Program-made: the position numbers and the translations under genes
Shown here: one piece after another, positions 9,242 to 16,622 of the stretch
Position numbering within the stretch: position 1 is the first letter of the stretch
Layout: the number at the start of each line of letters is the position of its first letter
Notes under the pieces: model-generated
Databases searched by the model: none
Seen by the model: only the letters and a program-made list of their open reading frames with translations
What the model was told of the DNA's origin: nothing
Assembly: GCA_018262795.1 (NCBI GenBank)
Contig: JADFDM010000011.1
Location: 108,143 to 143,354 of the forward strand
Direction: 5' to 3'
DNA: 35,212 bases
From: Sphingobacteriales bacterium
GTDB lineage: Bacteria > Bacteroidota > Bacteroidia > Chitinophagales > LD1

Positions 9242-9269
9242 AAGGAGTGGTACCCCCACTCCTTTTTTT
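9242..9269 (+). terminator. Rho-independent terminator after the M16 peptidase
   Basis: Perfect 9-bp arms AAGGAGTGG (9242-9250) and CCACTCCTT (9256-9264) around a 5-base loop, followed by a run of T. It ends the dnaX/M16 side and isolates the T9SS-sigma operon that begins at 9332. Confidence 0.88.
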
Positions 9270-9331
9270 ATTGAATGCTAAAATATGTGGAGACATTTTT
9301 GCTTTAGCACTTAAAACTTAATTTTAGGAGT

Positions 9332-11191
9332 ATGAAGATGATCATGATTTCGGTTGGGATGATTTGTTCCGGCATGTTGTTCGCACAGGGAGGAACTGCA
9401 AAAGTAGAGCGGGGAGGTGTAGCTCCCTTATCGGGCACTATTAATTTGTCAGATACTACCCTTCAGGATTGGGAGCCTCACGTGCTCAACATCAGTGAGC
9501 AGAATGACGGGTCAAAAGAATTTGGTGAAGAAAAGACGATTGTAAATTCGCAAAGAAAGCGTCACCGCGCTCGCAAAAAATTAAAAAATTCGCCTCGCGG
9601 TAGTACTGCTCCTGCCCCGGTGATGTTGCGCAACTTCACTGCCAACAATGCTCAAGGCACGCCTAATGATAATCATATTGCTATTTCTAATGACGGGAAA
9701 ATTGTGAGTGTAGTGAATACCAACTTTAGAGTGTATAACCAAAACGGCACTCAGCTACAGTCAAAAACACTGAGCTTGTTTGGAAATTCTTTAGGGATAC
9801 TGATGGCTATCAGTGATCCACGAGTAATATATGATCCCGTAGAAGACCGCTTTATAGTGGTTTTTTTTTCGGGTAACACCAGCAGCAGTACTCATATTAT
9901 CGTAGCATTTTCAAAAACCAATGACCCGGCCGGTCAGTGGAACTTATATTCTTTGAACGGTAATTCTCTCAACGATTCCACTTGGAGTGATTACCCGATC
10001 GTCTCTCTTTCCGACAAGGATTTGTTTATGACCTTTAACCATTTAATAGATGGAAATGATTGGAAAGTCGGCTTTCGCTATTCGGCCATCTGGCAAATTG
10101 ATAAACAAAAAGGGTATGACGGAGATTCCTTGCAATTTGATTATTGGCACCACATAGATTACAACGGTCAGCCAGTGTGGAACGTATGCCCCATTCGTGG
10201 CGGTACCGGTCTTTCCGGTCCCGAAACCTATTTCCTTTCGGTTCGTCCGAGCGATTTAAGTAACGACACCGTTTTTCTTCAATCAATTTCCGATTCCTAT
10301 CTAAGCGGCAATGCGCAGTTTTCGATGAAAGCTCTTAAAACAGATGTGGAGTACGGCATTGCTCCCGATGGGCTTCAGAAAGACGGCCAGTACTTAGCCA
10401 CCAACGATGCTCGCGTGCTCGATGGTTTTATCGCCAATGATAGAATTCAATATGTGCACAACACCTTAGCACCACAAAGTTTTACTTCAGGAGTTTATTT
10501 GGGAACAATAGATCATCCCGGCTCTGCTAATCCAAGTGTTTTTGGACAGATTATTTCAAACGATACAATAGATTTTGGATACCCTTCTATTGCTTACATG
10601 GGTAACAATGCTTTTGATAATCGTGCTATCATCACTTGTTCCTTCTCTTCTCCTGATACTTTCCCGGGCACTGTTGCCTTTTACAAGGATGCTGCTGAAA
10701 ATATTTCTGATATGCTGGTGGTGAAAAATGGCGAAAAGGCGGTGGATGTAATGCTCGACTCCGTAGAACGCTGGGGCGATTACACCGGAATTCAACGAAA
10801 ATACAACGAGCCGAACGTAGCTTGGCTGGCGGGTTCTTATGTATATCCTTCTCGGGCTTACCGCACTTGGATTGCAGAGTTAATCAACCCCGATTCTTCG
10901 GTGGTTTCTTCTTTGGCAGAACCTGAAAAAGATTGGTCAACGCAGGTGTTTCCCAACCCCGCAGCAGATTATTTCAGTGTAAAGTTTCGATCACGCGAAA
11001 ACAACTTTACTCGTTTTGCGATCTATGATGTGAGTGGCAAACTGATTCGTGTACTGCTCGAAGACAAAGTGAAAGACGGTGAAAATATATTTTCATTCAG
11101 CACCCGATACCTTTCCGATGGTATCTATTTTTTAAAGATAACGGATAGAGGAGAAGCGGAACAAACTGCGAAGGTGGTAATCAGGCAATAG
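9332..11191 (+). CDS. Secreted beta-propeller-like protein with T9SS type A sorting domain
   Basis: A 619-residue protein with a signal peptide (MKMIMISVGMICSGMLFAQ). After a basic, low-complexity stretch (QRKRHRARKKLK, about residues 74-86) comes a region with NDNHIAISNDGKIVSVVN, SDPRVIYDPVEDRFIVVFF and SDYPIVSLSDKDLFMTFN. These look like successive propeller blades of the kind found in Bacteroidota exo-alpha-sialidase-like proteins, but no catalytic residues can be assigned. The end, from VFPNPAADYFSVKF to QTAKVVIRQ (about 540-619), is a type A T9SS sorting domain. A run of nine T (9861-9869) encodes VVFF and is a potential slippage point. The stop is 2 bp before the sigma-factor start, so these genes are almost certainly co-transcribed. 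What it binds is unknown. Confidence 0.82.
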   Translation: MKMIMISVGMICSGMLFAQGGTAKVERGGVAPLSGTINLSDTTLQDWEPHVLNISEQNDGSKEFGEEKTIVNSQRKRHRARKKLKNSPRGSTAPAPVMLRNFTANNAQGTPNDNHIAISNDGKIVSVVNTNFRVYNQNGTQLQSKTLSLFGNSLGILMAISDPRVIYDPVEDRFIVVFFSGNTSSSTHIIVAFSKTNDPAGQWNLYSLNGNSLNDSTWSDYPIVSLSDKDLFMTFNHLIDGNDWKVGFRYSAIWQIDKQKGYDGDSLQFDYWHHIDYNGQPVWNVCPIRGGTGLSGPETYFLSVRPSDLSNDTVFLQSISDSYLSGNAQFSMKALKTDVEYGIAPDGLQKDGQYLATNDARVLDGFIANDRIQYVHNTLAPQSFTSGVYLGTIDHPGSANPSVFGQIISNDTIDFGYPSIAYMGNNAFDNRAIITCSFSSPDTFPGTVAFYKDAAENISDMLVVKNGEKAVDVMLDSVERWGDYTGIQRKYNEPNVAWLAGSYVYPSRAYRTWIAELINPDSSVVSSLAEPEKDWSTQVFPNPAADYFSVKFRSRENNFTRFAIYDVSGKLIRVLLEDKVKDGENIFSFSTRYLSDGIYFLKITDRGEAEQTAKVVIRQ

Positions 11192-11193
11192 GA

Positions 11194-11790
11194 ATGAGCA
11201 GCCCCGAAGAACAAAAATTAGAACCTGAAAAATGGATAGAGCGCTATGCGGATAAACTCTATTCGTATGCATTAGCGCGTGTAAGCAGGCAGTCGGTGGC
11301 GGAGGACTTGGTGCAGGATACTTTTTTGAGTGCGCTCAAAGCAAAGGATTCTTTTCTGTTCAATGCGTCTGAAAAAACCTGGCTTATCGCTATTCTGAAA
11401 CGGAAAATCATTGACTACTACCGCAAGAAATCCACTCAAAACGAACTGAACATTTTTGATAGAGACACAAAGGATGATTTTATGAATCACTTTTTCGATA
11501 CGGAAGGCAGAAGTGATGGGCACTGGACGAAGAAGGCTTTGCCTGAATCGGGTAGTAAGAACTTTGAAACAGCCATAGAAAGCAAGGAATTTCAAAACAT
11601 TTTGCAGCGTTGCATCGGGAAACTTCCGGTTAAATGGGCAGCCGTTTTTATGCTAAAAAATATGGACGATATGGAGACGGAAGAAATTTGTAAAGAATTG
11701 GAAATATCACCGTCCAACTACTGGGTAATAATGCATCGCGCAAAACTTCAGTTGCGGGAATGTATGGAGCTAAACTGGCTGAAGCAATGA
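11194..11790 (+). CDS. ECF-type sigma-70 family RNA polymerase sigma factor
   Basis: A 198-residue sigma factor. Region 2 is visible as LYSYALARVSRQSVAEDLVQ, DTFLSALKAKDSF and TWLIAILKRKIIDYYRKK (the -10-binding helix pair, about residues 22-88). Region 4 runs from about 138 to 198: LQRCIGKLPVKWAAVFMLKN, then EEICKELEISPSNYWVIMHR (helix-turn-helix), AKLQLRECMELNW. The linker has the variable acidic and aromatic sequence common in the Bacteroidota branch of ECF factors. The start at 11194 lies 2 bp after the T9SS gene. Its stop overlaps the next start as ATGA, typical of translational coupling to a cognate regulator. The regulon is unknown; control of surface or T9SS genes is an inference from position. 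Confidence 0.9.
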   Translation: MSSPEEQKLEPEKWIERYADKLYSYALARVSRQSVAEDLVQDTFLSALKAKDSFLFNASEKTWLIAILKRKIIDYYRKKSTQNELNIFDRDTKDDFMNHFFDTEGRSDGHWTKKALPESGSKNFETAIESKEFQNILQRCIGKLPVKWAAVFMLKNMDDMETEEICKELEISPSNYWVIMHRAKLQLRECMELNWLKQ

Positions 11791-12050
11791 AACGGAAAAA
11801 CACTTTAATGATCACCTGCCGGGATGCTACCTTTCTTTATACTAAAAAGAAGGAAGGAAAATTGAGTCTGGCGGAACGTTTGGCTCTGTGGTTTCATTTG
11901 TTGATGTGTAAGTTTTGTGCGCTGTTTTTAAAGCAGACAGAAGACTTAGAAAAAGCAGCTCACCATTCAGCCGATACACAGGATGTAACACTTAGCCCGG
12001 AGGCGAAAGAAAAGATGCGTCAGGCGCTGCTCAACGAGGGGAATAACTAA
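11787..12050 (+). CDS. Small zinc-binding anti-sigma-like protein
   Basis: 87 residues from the ATG at 11787, whose ATGA overlaps the sigma-factor stop. The core CRDATFLYTKKKEGKLSLAE, then LALWFHLLMCKFCALF, matches the zinc anti-sigma pattern: His-x3-Cys-x2-Cys preceded by an upstream Cys. This small family commonly follows ECF sigma genes in Bacteroidota. No transmembrane helix follows, so unlike many anti-sigma factors it should be soluble. The C-terminus is a charged helix (SPEAKEKMRQALLNEG). Sequestering the sigma factor under a redox or zinc signal is inferred from family and overlap. A longer reading from 11760 lies inside the sigma gene and is not favoured. Confidence 0.72.
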   Translation: MKRKNTLMITCRDATFLYTKKKEGKLSLAERLALWFHLLMCKFCALFLKQTEDLEKAAHHSADTQDVTLSPEAKEKMRQALLNEGNN

Positions 12051-12084
12051 ACAACCCTTCTCTATTCTCCTTCTCACAGATTTA

Positions 12085-12103
12085 TTAGGTTTGCCTAACT
12101 TCA
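12085..12103. promoter_or_regulatory. DtxR/MntR-box-like operator before the E2 gene
   Basis: TTAGGTTTGCCTAACTTCA contains a perfect TTAGG-TTTG-CCTAA inverted repeat (12085-12098). It agrees with the classic DtxR operator TWAGGTTAGSCTAACCTWA at 16 of 19 positions by eye. The same 14-mer core, with one change, occurs before mntH at 20006-20019. It lies 11 bp before the ATG at 12114, so a bound repressor would block transcription or initiation. Confidence 0.5.
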
Positions 12104-12113
12104 ATACAAATTT

Positions 12114-13346
12114 ATGGCAGAAGCAATTCGATTAGGCAGAATGACAGATACAATGGACGAAGGATTCATTGCAGAACTCAGCATTAAAGTAGGAGATAAA
12201 GTAAAGACAGGCGATGCTATTGCCGAAATAGAAACGGACAAAGCAACTTTGCCTTTAGAATCTTTTTTTAATGGAGAGATATTACACATCGCTGCAAAAA
12301 AAGGGGATACCCTGAAGATTGGTGATCTCATTGCTATAGTCGGAAAGAAGGGAGAAGATTTTTCGGAATTACTGAAAGAGGTAAAGGACGATAAAAAAGA
12401 ATCGGTTGTTGAAACAAAAGAAAAAACGGAGGCAAAAATTGCTCCTTCCACTGCGGTGAAACCGGAAGTGCAAAAAGCGGAGATAATTGCTCCGGCAAAT
12501 GATGGAAGAAGAATAAAAGCCTCGCCATTAGCAAGAATGATTGCTCGTGAAAAGGGAGTAGATCTCAGTCAAGTAAACGGTACCGGGGAAGATGGAAGAA
12601 TTGTAAAACGTGATCTAGAGAATGTTTTGTCACCGTCTGTCGCAGCTCCTGCTTTTGTGGGGAAGGAAAATTCACGCGATGTAAGGGTTAGTCAAATGCG
12701 CAAGACTATTGCCAAGCGTTTAAGCGAGAGTAAATACAGCGCTCCGCATTTTTACCTCACCATGGATGTAAACATGGACAATGCGGTTTCGTTAAGAGGG
12801 CAGTTGAATAATTTATTACCCACAAAGATTTCGTTTAACGACATCGTGCTGAAGGCCACTGCACAGGCTATACGGCAATCACCGGAGGTAAATTGCTCTT
12901 GGTTGGGAGATGTGATTCGTTATCACGACCACATTCATATTGGTATGGCAGTAGCTGTGGAGGAAGGGCTGTTAGTGCTGGTCATAAAATTTGCGGATGG
13001 AAAATCTATTCAGCAAATTTCTGATGAAGCAAAGTCGCTGGCGCAGAAAGTGAGTACTAAAAAAATTCAACCGCAAGAAATGGAAGGGAACACTTTTACA
13101 ATTTCTAACCTCGGTATGTTTGGAATCGAAGCGTTTACGGCAATCATTAATCCACCCGATGCCTGCATCTTAGCAGTGGGGGCCATTCGGCAAGAATTAG
13201 CAATGGCCGATAATCAGGTGAAGCCTGTAAATAAAATGAAACTGACTTTGAGTTGCGACCATCGCGCAGTGGATGGCGCTAAAGGAGCCAAGTTTCTTCA
13301 GACACTAAAAAACATCCTCGAAAATCCGGTCAGCCTTTTACTGTAA
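12114..13346 (+). CDS. Dihydrolipoyl acyltransferase, E2 of a 2-oxoacid dehydrogenase complex (probably pyruvate)
   Basis: A 410-residue E2 protein, shorter than multi-lipoyl forms. There is one lipoyl domain (residues 1-80) with lipoyl-lysine K43 in EIETDKATLPLES. A Lys/Glu-rich linker and a peripheral-subunit-binding domain follow (about 130-165: ASPLARMIAREKGVDLSQVN, GTGEDGRIVKRDL). The catalytic domain starts near residue 185 (SQMRKTIAKRLSESK) and contains H383 in DHRAVDG, the acyl-transfer histidine. It should move acetyl groups from lipoamide to CoA, feeding acetyl-CoA into the TCA cycle. E1 and E3 genes are not in the window. The MAEAIRLGRMTDTMDEG opening fits Bacteroidota PdhC/AceF; a branched-chain E2 is less likely. 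A DtxR-like box lies just upstream. The 3' end overlaps the convergent gene by 9 bp. Confidence 0.93.
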   Translation: MAEAIRLGRMTDTMDEGFIAELSIKVGDKVKTGDAIAEIETDKATLPLESFFNGEILHIAAKKGDTLKIGDLIAIVGKKGEDFSELLKEVKDDKKESVVETKEKTEAKIAPSTAVKPEVQKAEIIAPANDGRRIKASPLARMIAREKGVDLSQVNGTGEDGRIVKRDLENVLSPSVAAPAFVGKENSRDVRVSQMRKTIAKRLSESKYSAPHFYLTMDVNMDNAVSLRGQLNNLLPTKISFNDIVLKATAQAIRQSPEVNCSWLGDVIRYHDHIHIGMAVAVEEGLLVLVIKFADGKSIQQISDEAKSLAQKVSTKKIQPQEMEGNTFTISNLGMFGIEAFTAIINPPDACILAVGAIRQELAMADNQVKPVNKMKLTLSCDHRAVDGAKGAKFLQTLKNILENPVSLLL

Positions 13347-13625
13347 TTCCACATCTGCTATAGCTTCTAAAGGAATCACCGTGCCGCCTTTCAGCAAAAT
13401 AAATTTCTCTGTGGTGGCCCAGATGGCCGAAGATATTTCTTTGTAACCATCCAGCGTATTAAAAGTAATTTTTGCTTGGCTGTGGTAGTTGTTGCCCAAC
13501 AACATGGCTAAAAATAATCTTTGATTCCGCTCTCTGATTTCAAAATCTGTAAATCGTTGGAATGGTTGTTTAAAGGTGCAATGGTTTAGCCGTTCCTTCT
13601 CGATTGGTTCTGCGATAGTTCTCAT
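13338..13625 (-). CDS. Small conserved Bacteroidota protein of unknown function
   Basis: A 95-residue protein starting at the ATG at 13625. The pattern NQRLFLAMLLGNNYHSQAKI, then a strand-rich FNTLDGYKEISSAIWATTEK and FILLKGGTVIPLEAIADVEL, resembles a conserved small cytosolic family common in Bacteroidota. The second half looks like a small beta-barrel. I know no function. It is transcribed toward the E2 gene, overlapping its last 9 bases, with no terminator between them. Confidence 0.68.
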   Translation of the reverse strand: MRTIAEPIEKERLNHCTFKQPFQRFTDFEIRERNQRLFLAMLLGNNYHSQAKITFNTLDGYKEISSAIWATTEKFILLKGGTVIPLEAIADVELQ

Positions 13626-13769
13626 AAAAATTTACTTGTTCGTTACCGTAGCTTCTACGGTGGATCTGTTAAAAATGTTTCCGAGTAGGACAAAGTATTT
13701 TCTATCCTTTGCATTTCAACTGTTTTGCGAAGTGCTGTGCCTTCGATTAGAATCTCTACCTTAGCACCT

Positions 13770-14126
13770 ATGAAAACTTTAGTATTAGGTGCCTCTCTTC
13801 ATTCGCACAGGTACTCTTTTAAAGCCATTAATTTATTGAGAGCACACCATCATGAAGTCATTGCTTTGGGGCGCGATGCCGGCCAAGTAGCAGATGTAGA
13901 ATTGGTAAAAGATTTTCCTCAGAACGAGAAATTAGATACGATCACTATCTATTTGAATCCCGAACGCCAGAAGGAATATTACGACAGAATTATTCAGGCC
14001 AAGCCCAGAAGAATTATTTTTAATCCGGGTGCTGAAAATCCGGAACTGGAAAAGTTAGCGCGAGAAAACGGCATACAAACCGAAGAAGCTTGTACCTTGG
14101 TGTTGTTGGGTACGGGTCAATATTGA
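13770..14126 (+). CDS. CoA-binding (Rossmann) domain protein
   Basis: 118 residues from the ATG at 13770. This start places MKTLVLGASLHSHRYSFKAI as the first beta strand and nucleotide loop; a start at 13725 adds 15 residues before the fold and is not favoured. LLRAHHHEVIALGRDAG, then DTITIYLNPERQKEYYDRII, KPRRIIFNPGAENPELEKLA and TEEACTLVLLGTGQY fit the CoA_binding_2 family, about the usual length. These single-domain proteins probably bind CoA or acyl-CoA, but no reaction is established. It is upstream of, and may share a transcript with, the dienoyl-CoA reductase-like gene, which would fit an acyl-CoA link. Confidence 0.85.
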   Translation: MKTLVLGASLHSHRYSFKAINLLRAHHHEVIALGRDAGQVADVELVKDFPQNEKLDTITIYLNPERQKEYYDRIIQAKPRRIIFNPGAENPELEKLARENGIQTEEACTLVLLGTGQY

Positions 14127-14154
14127 GTTTATAGTCGAAAGTGTATAGTAGAGC
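14127..14154. repeat. Short degenerate heptamer tract
   Basis: Immediately after the CoA-binding gene's stop, four heptamers in register read GTTTATA, GTCGAAA, GTGTATA, GTAGAGC. A related five-unit tract lies at 15103-15137 and the long array at 15552-15803. It is too short to be compelling alone. Confidence 0.4.
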
Positions 14155-14214
14155 GGAAAAAAATTACTGAATAAACATTGAAATTATTTCCAATAAATCA
14201 TTAAACAAAAATTT

Positions 14215-15096
14215 ATGAGTTACACAGAAGGAATGCTGAAGGAGGATGCGCTGAAAGGTAAAACGATCATCATCACGGGTGGGGGAACCGGCTTAGGTCG
14301 TTCTATGAGTAAATATTTTTTGCAATTAGGGGCTAACGTAGTTATTACCAGTCGCAAATTAGAAGTGTTGCAGAATACTGCTAAAGAGTTGGAAAATGAA
14401 ACCGGAGGGAAGGTGCTGGCTGTGCAATGCGATGTGCGCAACTATGAAGAAGTAGAAAACATGGTGCAAGAAACTGTGAAGACTTTTGGTAGTGCTGACG
14501 TATTAGTAAACAATGCTGCCGGAAATTTCATCAGCCCGACCGAGCGCTTATCTCCTCGTGCCTTTGATACTATCGTGGACATTGTGCTAAAAGGCTCTTA
14601 CAACTGCACTTTGGCCTTGGGTAAATACTGGATAAAGGAGAAGCAAACGAATAAGACGGTGTTGAGTATTGTCACTACTTATGCGTGGACCGGTTCTGCT
14701 TATGTGGTGCCTTCTGCTTGTGCTAAGGCCGGGGTGCTTTCCATGACTCGCTCGCTGGCGGTGGAATGGGCAAAGTACGGCATTCGTATGAATGCTATCG
14801 CTCCGGGACCCTTTCCGACAAAAGGAGCCTGGGATCGTTTAGTGCCGGGAGAGTTTAGAGAGAAGTTTGACTTAAAAAAGCAAGTGCCTTTGCGCAGAGC
14901 TGGAGAACATCAGGAGTTGTGTAATCTGGCCGCCTATTTGGTCTCTGATTTCTCAGCTTTTGTAAATGGCGAAGTAGTTACCATTGATGGCGGTGAATGG
15001 CTGCAAGGAGCCGGTGAATTCAACCTGTTTGATGAAGTCACTTCTGAGCAATGGGATTTAGTGGAGCAGATGGTGCGAAAAGCGAAGAGCGAGTGA
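14215..15096 (+). CDS. SDR family 2,4-dienoyl-CoA reductase-like oxidoreductase
   Basis: A 293-residue short-chain dehydrogenase. The cofactor loop is TGGGTGLG (about residues 21-28) and the structural motif NNAAG (about 99-103). The usual Tyr-x3-Lys is not seen; the position reads VVPSACAKAGV, i.e. Ser-x3-Lys, as in the mitochondrial-type DECR1 reductases. The C-terminal EFN...VTSEQWDLVEQMVRKAKS also resembles DECR1 proteins. By family it would use NADPH to reduce trans-2,cis-4-dienoyl-CoA during beta-oxidation of unsaturated fatty acids. It has no signal peptide and should be cytosolic. The leader is A/T-rich, with no Shine-Dalgarno sequence. The neighbouring CoA-binding protein is consistent with acyl-CoA chemistry. 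Confidence 0.88.
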   Translation: MSYTEGMLKEDALKGKTIIITGGGTGLGRSMSKYFLQLGANVVITSRKLEVLQNTAKELENETGGKVLAVQCDVRNYEEVENMVQETVKTFGSADVLVNNAAGNFISPTERLSPRAFDTIVDIVLKGSYNCTLALGKYWIKEKQTNKTVLSIVTTYAWTGSAYVVPSACAKAGVLSMTRSLAVEWAKYGIRMNAIAPGPFPTKGAWDRLVPGEFREKFDLKKQVPLRRAGEHQELCNLAAYLVSDFSAFVNGEVVTIDGGEWLQGAGEFNLFDEVTSEQWDLVEQMVRKAKSE

Positions 15097-15102
15097 GTTG
15101 CA

Positions 15103-15137
15103 GTTGATAGTCCGGAGTCTATAGACAATAGTAAAAG
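15103..15137. repeat. Degenerate heptamer tract before the four-helix-bundle gene
   Basis: Five heptamers in register: GTTGATA, GTCCGGA, GTCTATA, GACAATA, GTAAAAG. GTCTATA and GACAATA closely resemble units of the long array 450 bp downstream, so the small gene at 15146 lies between two heptamer tracts. Confidence 0.5.
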
Positions 15138-15145
15138 GAAAGCAA

Positions 15146-15499
15146 ATGCCCTTTAAATTTGAGAACTTGTTGGTTTGGCAGAGAGCGATAGACTTTACTG
15201 ACTTGGTATATGATGCATCCGCAAAATTTCCGAAAGATGAGCTATTCAACATTACTTCACAGTTTAAGCGAGCAACTACTTCTATCAGTCTGAATATCGC
15301 AGAAGGTGCCAGTGGAAATAGTAATCCGGAATTCCAACGTTTTCTGACTTATGCAGGTCGCTCAGTTGCTGAAGTGGTTAATTGCCTATATATCTGCCGA
15401 AGGAGAAAATTTATTTCAGAGGAGCAATTTAAATTGCTTTATTCTAAAGCTGAAGAGCTTGCGAAAATGATTAGTGGATTGAGTAATTCTCTCAAATGA
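15146..15499 (+). CDS. Four helix bundle protein (23S rRNA intervening-sequence type)
   Basis: A 117-residue, mostly helical protein of the 23S rRNA IVP / four-helix-bundle family (usual length 115-125). Landmarks are FENLLVWQRAIDFTDLVYDA, FPKDELFNITSQFKRATTSI, the very conserved SLNIAEGASG, then FQRFLTYAGRSVAEVVNCLY and a final AEELAKMISGLSNSL. The fold is shared with Avd proteins of diversity-generating retroelements, but there is no reverse transcriptase or variable repeat here. The family's role is unknown; members occur both in 23S rRNA insertions and, as here, free in the chromosome. It is flanked by heptamer tracts on both sides, which suggests it may travel as part of a repeat-associated module. 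Confidence 0.9.
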   Translation: MPFKFENLLVWQRAIDFTDLVYDASAKFPKDELFNITSQFKRATTSISLNIAEGASGNSNPEFQRFLTYAGRSVAEVVNCLYICRRRKFISEEQFKLLYSKAEELAKMISGLSNSLK

Positions 15500-15551
15500 T
15501 TGAACATACCATTCTCAATAATGACTTTATTCTTATGAAATGTTCTCCAAG

Positions 15552-15803
15552 GTCTATTTACTATAGACAATGGACTATTGACTAATAACTATGGACAATG
15601 GACAATGGACAATGGACTATTGACTAATAACTATGGACTATGGACTATTGACTATGGACTATGGACTATTGACTAATAACTATGGACAATGGACTATTGA
15701 CTATTGACTATTGACTATTGACTAATAACTATGGACAATGGACTATTGACTATTGACTAATAACTATAGACTATGGACTATTGACTATGGACTAATAACC
15801 AAT
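15552..15803. repeat. Array of 36 contiguous heptamers
   Basis: From 15552 to 15803 the sequence divides into 36 heptamers with no insertion or deletion. Counts: GACTATT 11, GACAATG 6, GACTAAT 6, GACTATG 5, AACTATG 4, plus four one-off variants (GTCTATT and TACTATA at the start, AACTATA, and AACCAAT at the end). A higher-order trio GACTATT, GACTAAT, AACTATG recurs at 15573, 15615, 15664 and 15713, and with a final A at 15748; spacings are 42, 49, 49 and 35. It resembles the short tandemly repeated heptanucleotides (STRR) known from cyanobacteria. It ends 2 bp before the MntR-type start codon, so it replaces that gene's proximal leader. Units joined as ATTGAC create many TTGAC words that could act as -33/-35-like elements. 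Confidence 0.97.
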
Positions 15804-15805
15804 AC

Positions 15806-16462
15806 ATGAGTTTCACTATTACCGAAGAAAACTACATCAAAGCCATCTTCCACCTCAGCGAAGCGGGCGATGAGAATATTTCTACCAGCGACATATCAAA
15901 AGCGGTGAATGCTACCGCTGCTTCCGTCACGGACATGCTCAAGAAACTGAAGCAGAAAAAGATTGTCACTTACGAAAAATATTATGGCGTTCGACTGACG
16001 ACACAAGGAGAAAAAATTGCTAAGTCGGTGATTCGAAAACATCGTTTATGGGAAGTTTTCTTAGTCGAAAAATTGAATTACTCATGGGATCGCATTCACG
16101 ATATTGCCGAACAGTTAGAGCATATACAGTCGGATGAACTGATTGAAAAATTAGAGAAGTTTTTGGGCTACCCTAAATTTGATCCGCATGGCGACCCCAT
16201 CCCGGATGCAAAGGGGAATATGAAAAGCCAAAAGCAAACACTGCTCAACAAACTCCCTAAAGGGTATAAAGGAACCGTGGTGGGGGTGAAAGACAGCTCT
16301 TCTGAATTGCTTCAGTACCTCAACGAATTGGATATTTACTTGGGTACCGCTATTGAGATTAATGACATCATTGAATTTGATGGTTCTTTTATGGTCACAA
16401 TCAATCGGAAAAAGAAAGCCAGCCTGAGCAAGTTGGTGACACAGAATATTTTTGTGAGCTGA
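15806..16462 (+). CDS. Metal-dependent transcriptional regulator, DtxR/MntR family
   Basis: A 218-residue repressor. There is an N-terminal winged helix (TSDISKAVNATAASVTDMLK, residues about 27-46), then the metal-binding dimerisation domain and a FeoA/SH3-like C-terminal domain (about 152-217). Ligand positions align with Corynebacterium DtxR: H79, E83, H98, E105 and H106 are kept. DtxR Cys102 is Glu102 here, as in the manganese regulator MntR (E-x2-E-H), and DtxR Met10 is Asn9. I infer manganese or mixed Mn/Fe sensing. A probable target is the NRAMP transporter at 20030, which has a DtxR-like box. The start codon directly follows the 36-unit heptamer array, so its own transcription or translation may depend on array length. 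Confidence 0.9.
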   Translation: MSFTITEENYIKAIFHLSEAGDENISTSDISKAVNATAASVTDMLKKLKQKKIVTYEKYYGVRLTTQGEKIAKSVIRKHRLWEVFLVEKLNYSWDRIHDIAEQLEHIQSDELIEKLEKFLGYPKFDPHGDPIPDAKGNMKSQKQTLLNKLPKGYKGTVVGVKDSSSELLQYLNELDIYLGTAIEINDIIEFDGSFMVTINRKKKASLSKLVTQNIFVS

Positions 16463-16622
16463 AAAAGATTTTGTAATTACGAAGAAATGCGATTGAATTA
16501 TCAATAGATTATTTCTGAAGCAACCTCTGCCGGATGTACAATGTAAATGTTCTTCCTATCTAGACGATTGTCATATTTCTATCATTTTTTTACTGGCATT
16601 ACCTAAACTGTAGTTTTATACA

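Noticed and set aside
15146-15499. Avd subunit of a diversity-generating retroelement
   Set aside because: No reverse transcriptase, template repeat or variable repeat is present in the window; the shared fold alone does not support it.
15552-15803. CRISPR-like repeat array
   Set aside because: Units are 7 bp and contiguous with no unique spacers, and no cas genes are nearby.
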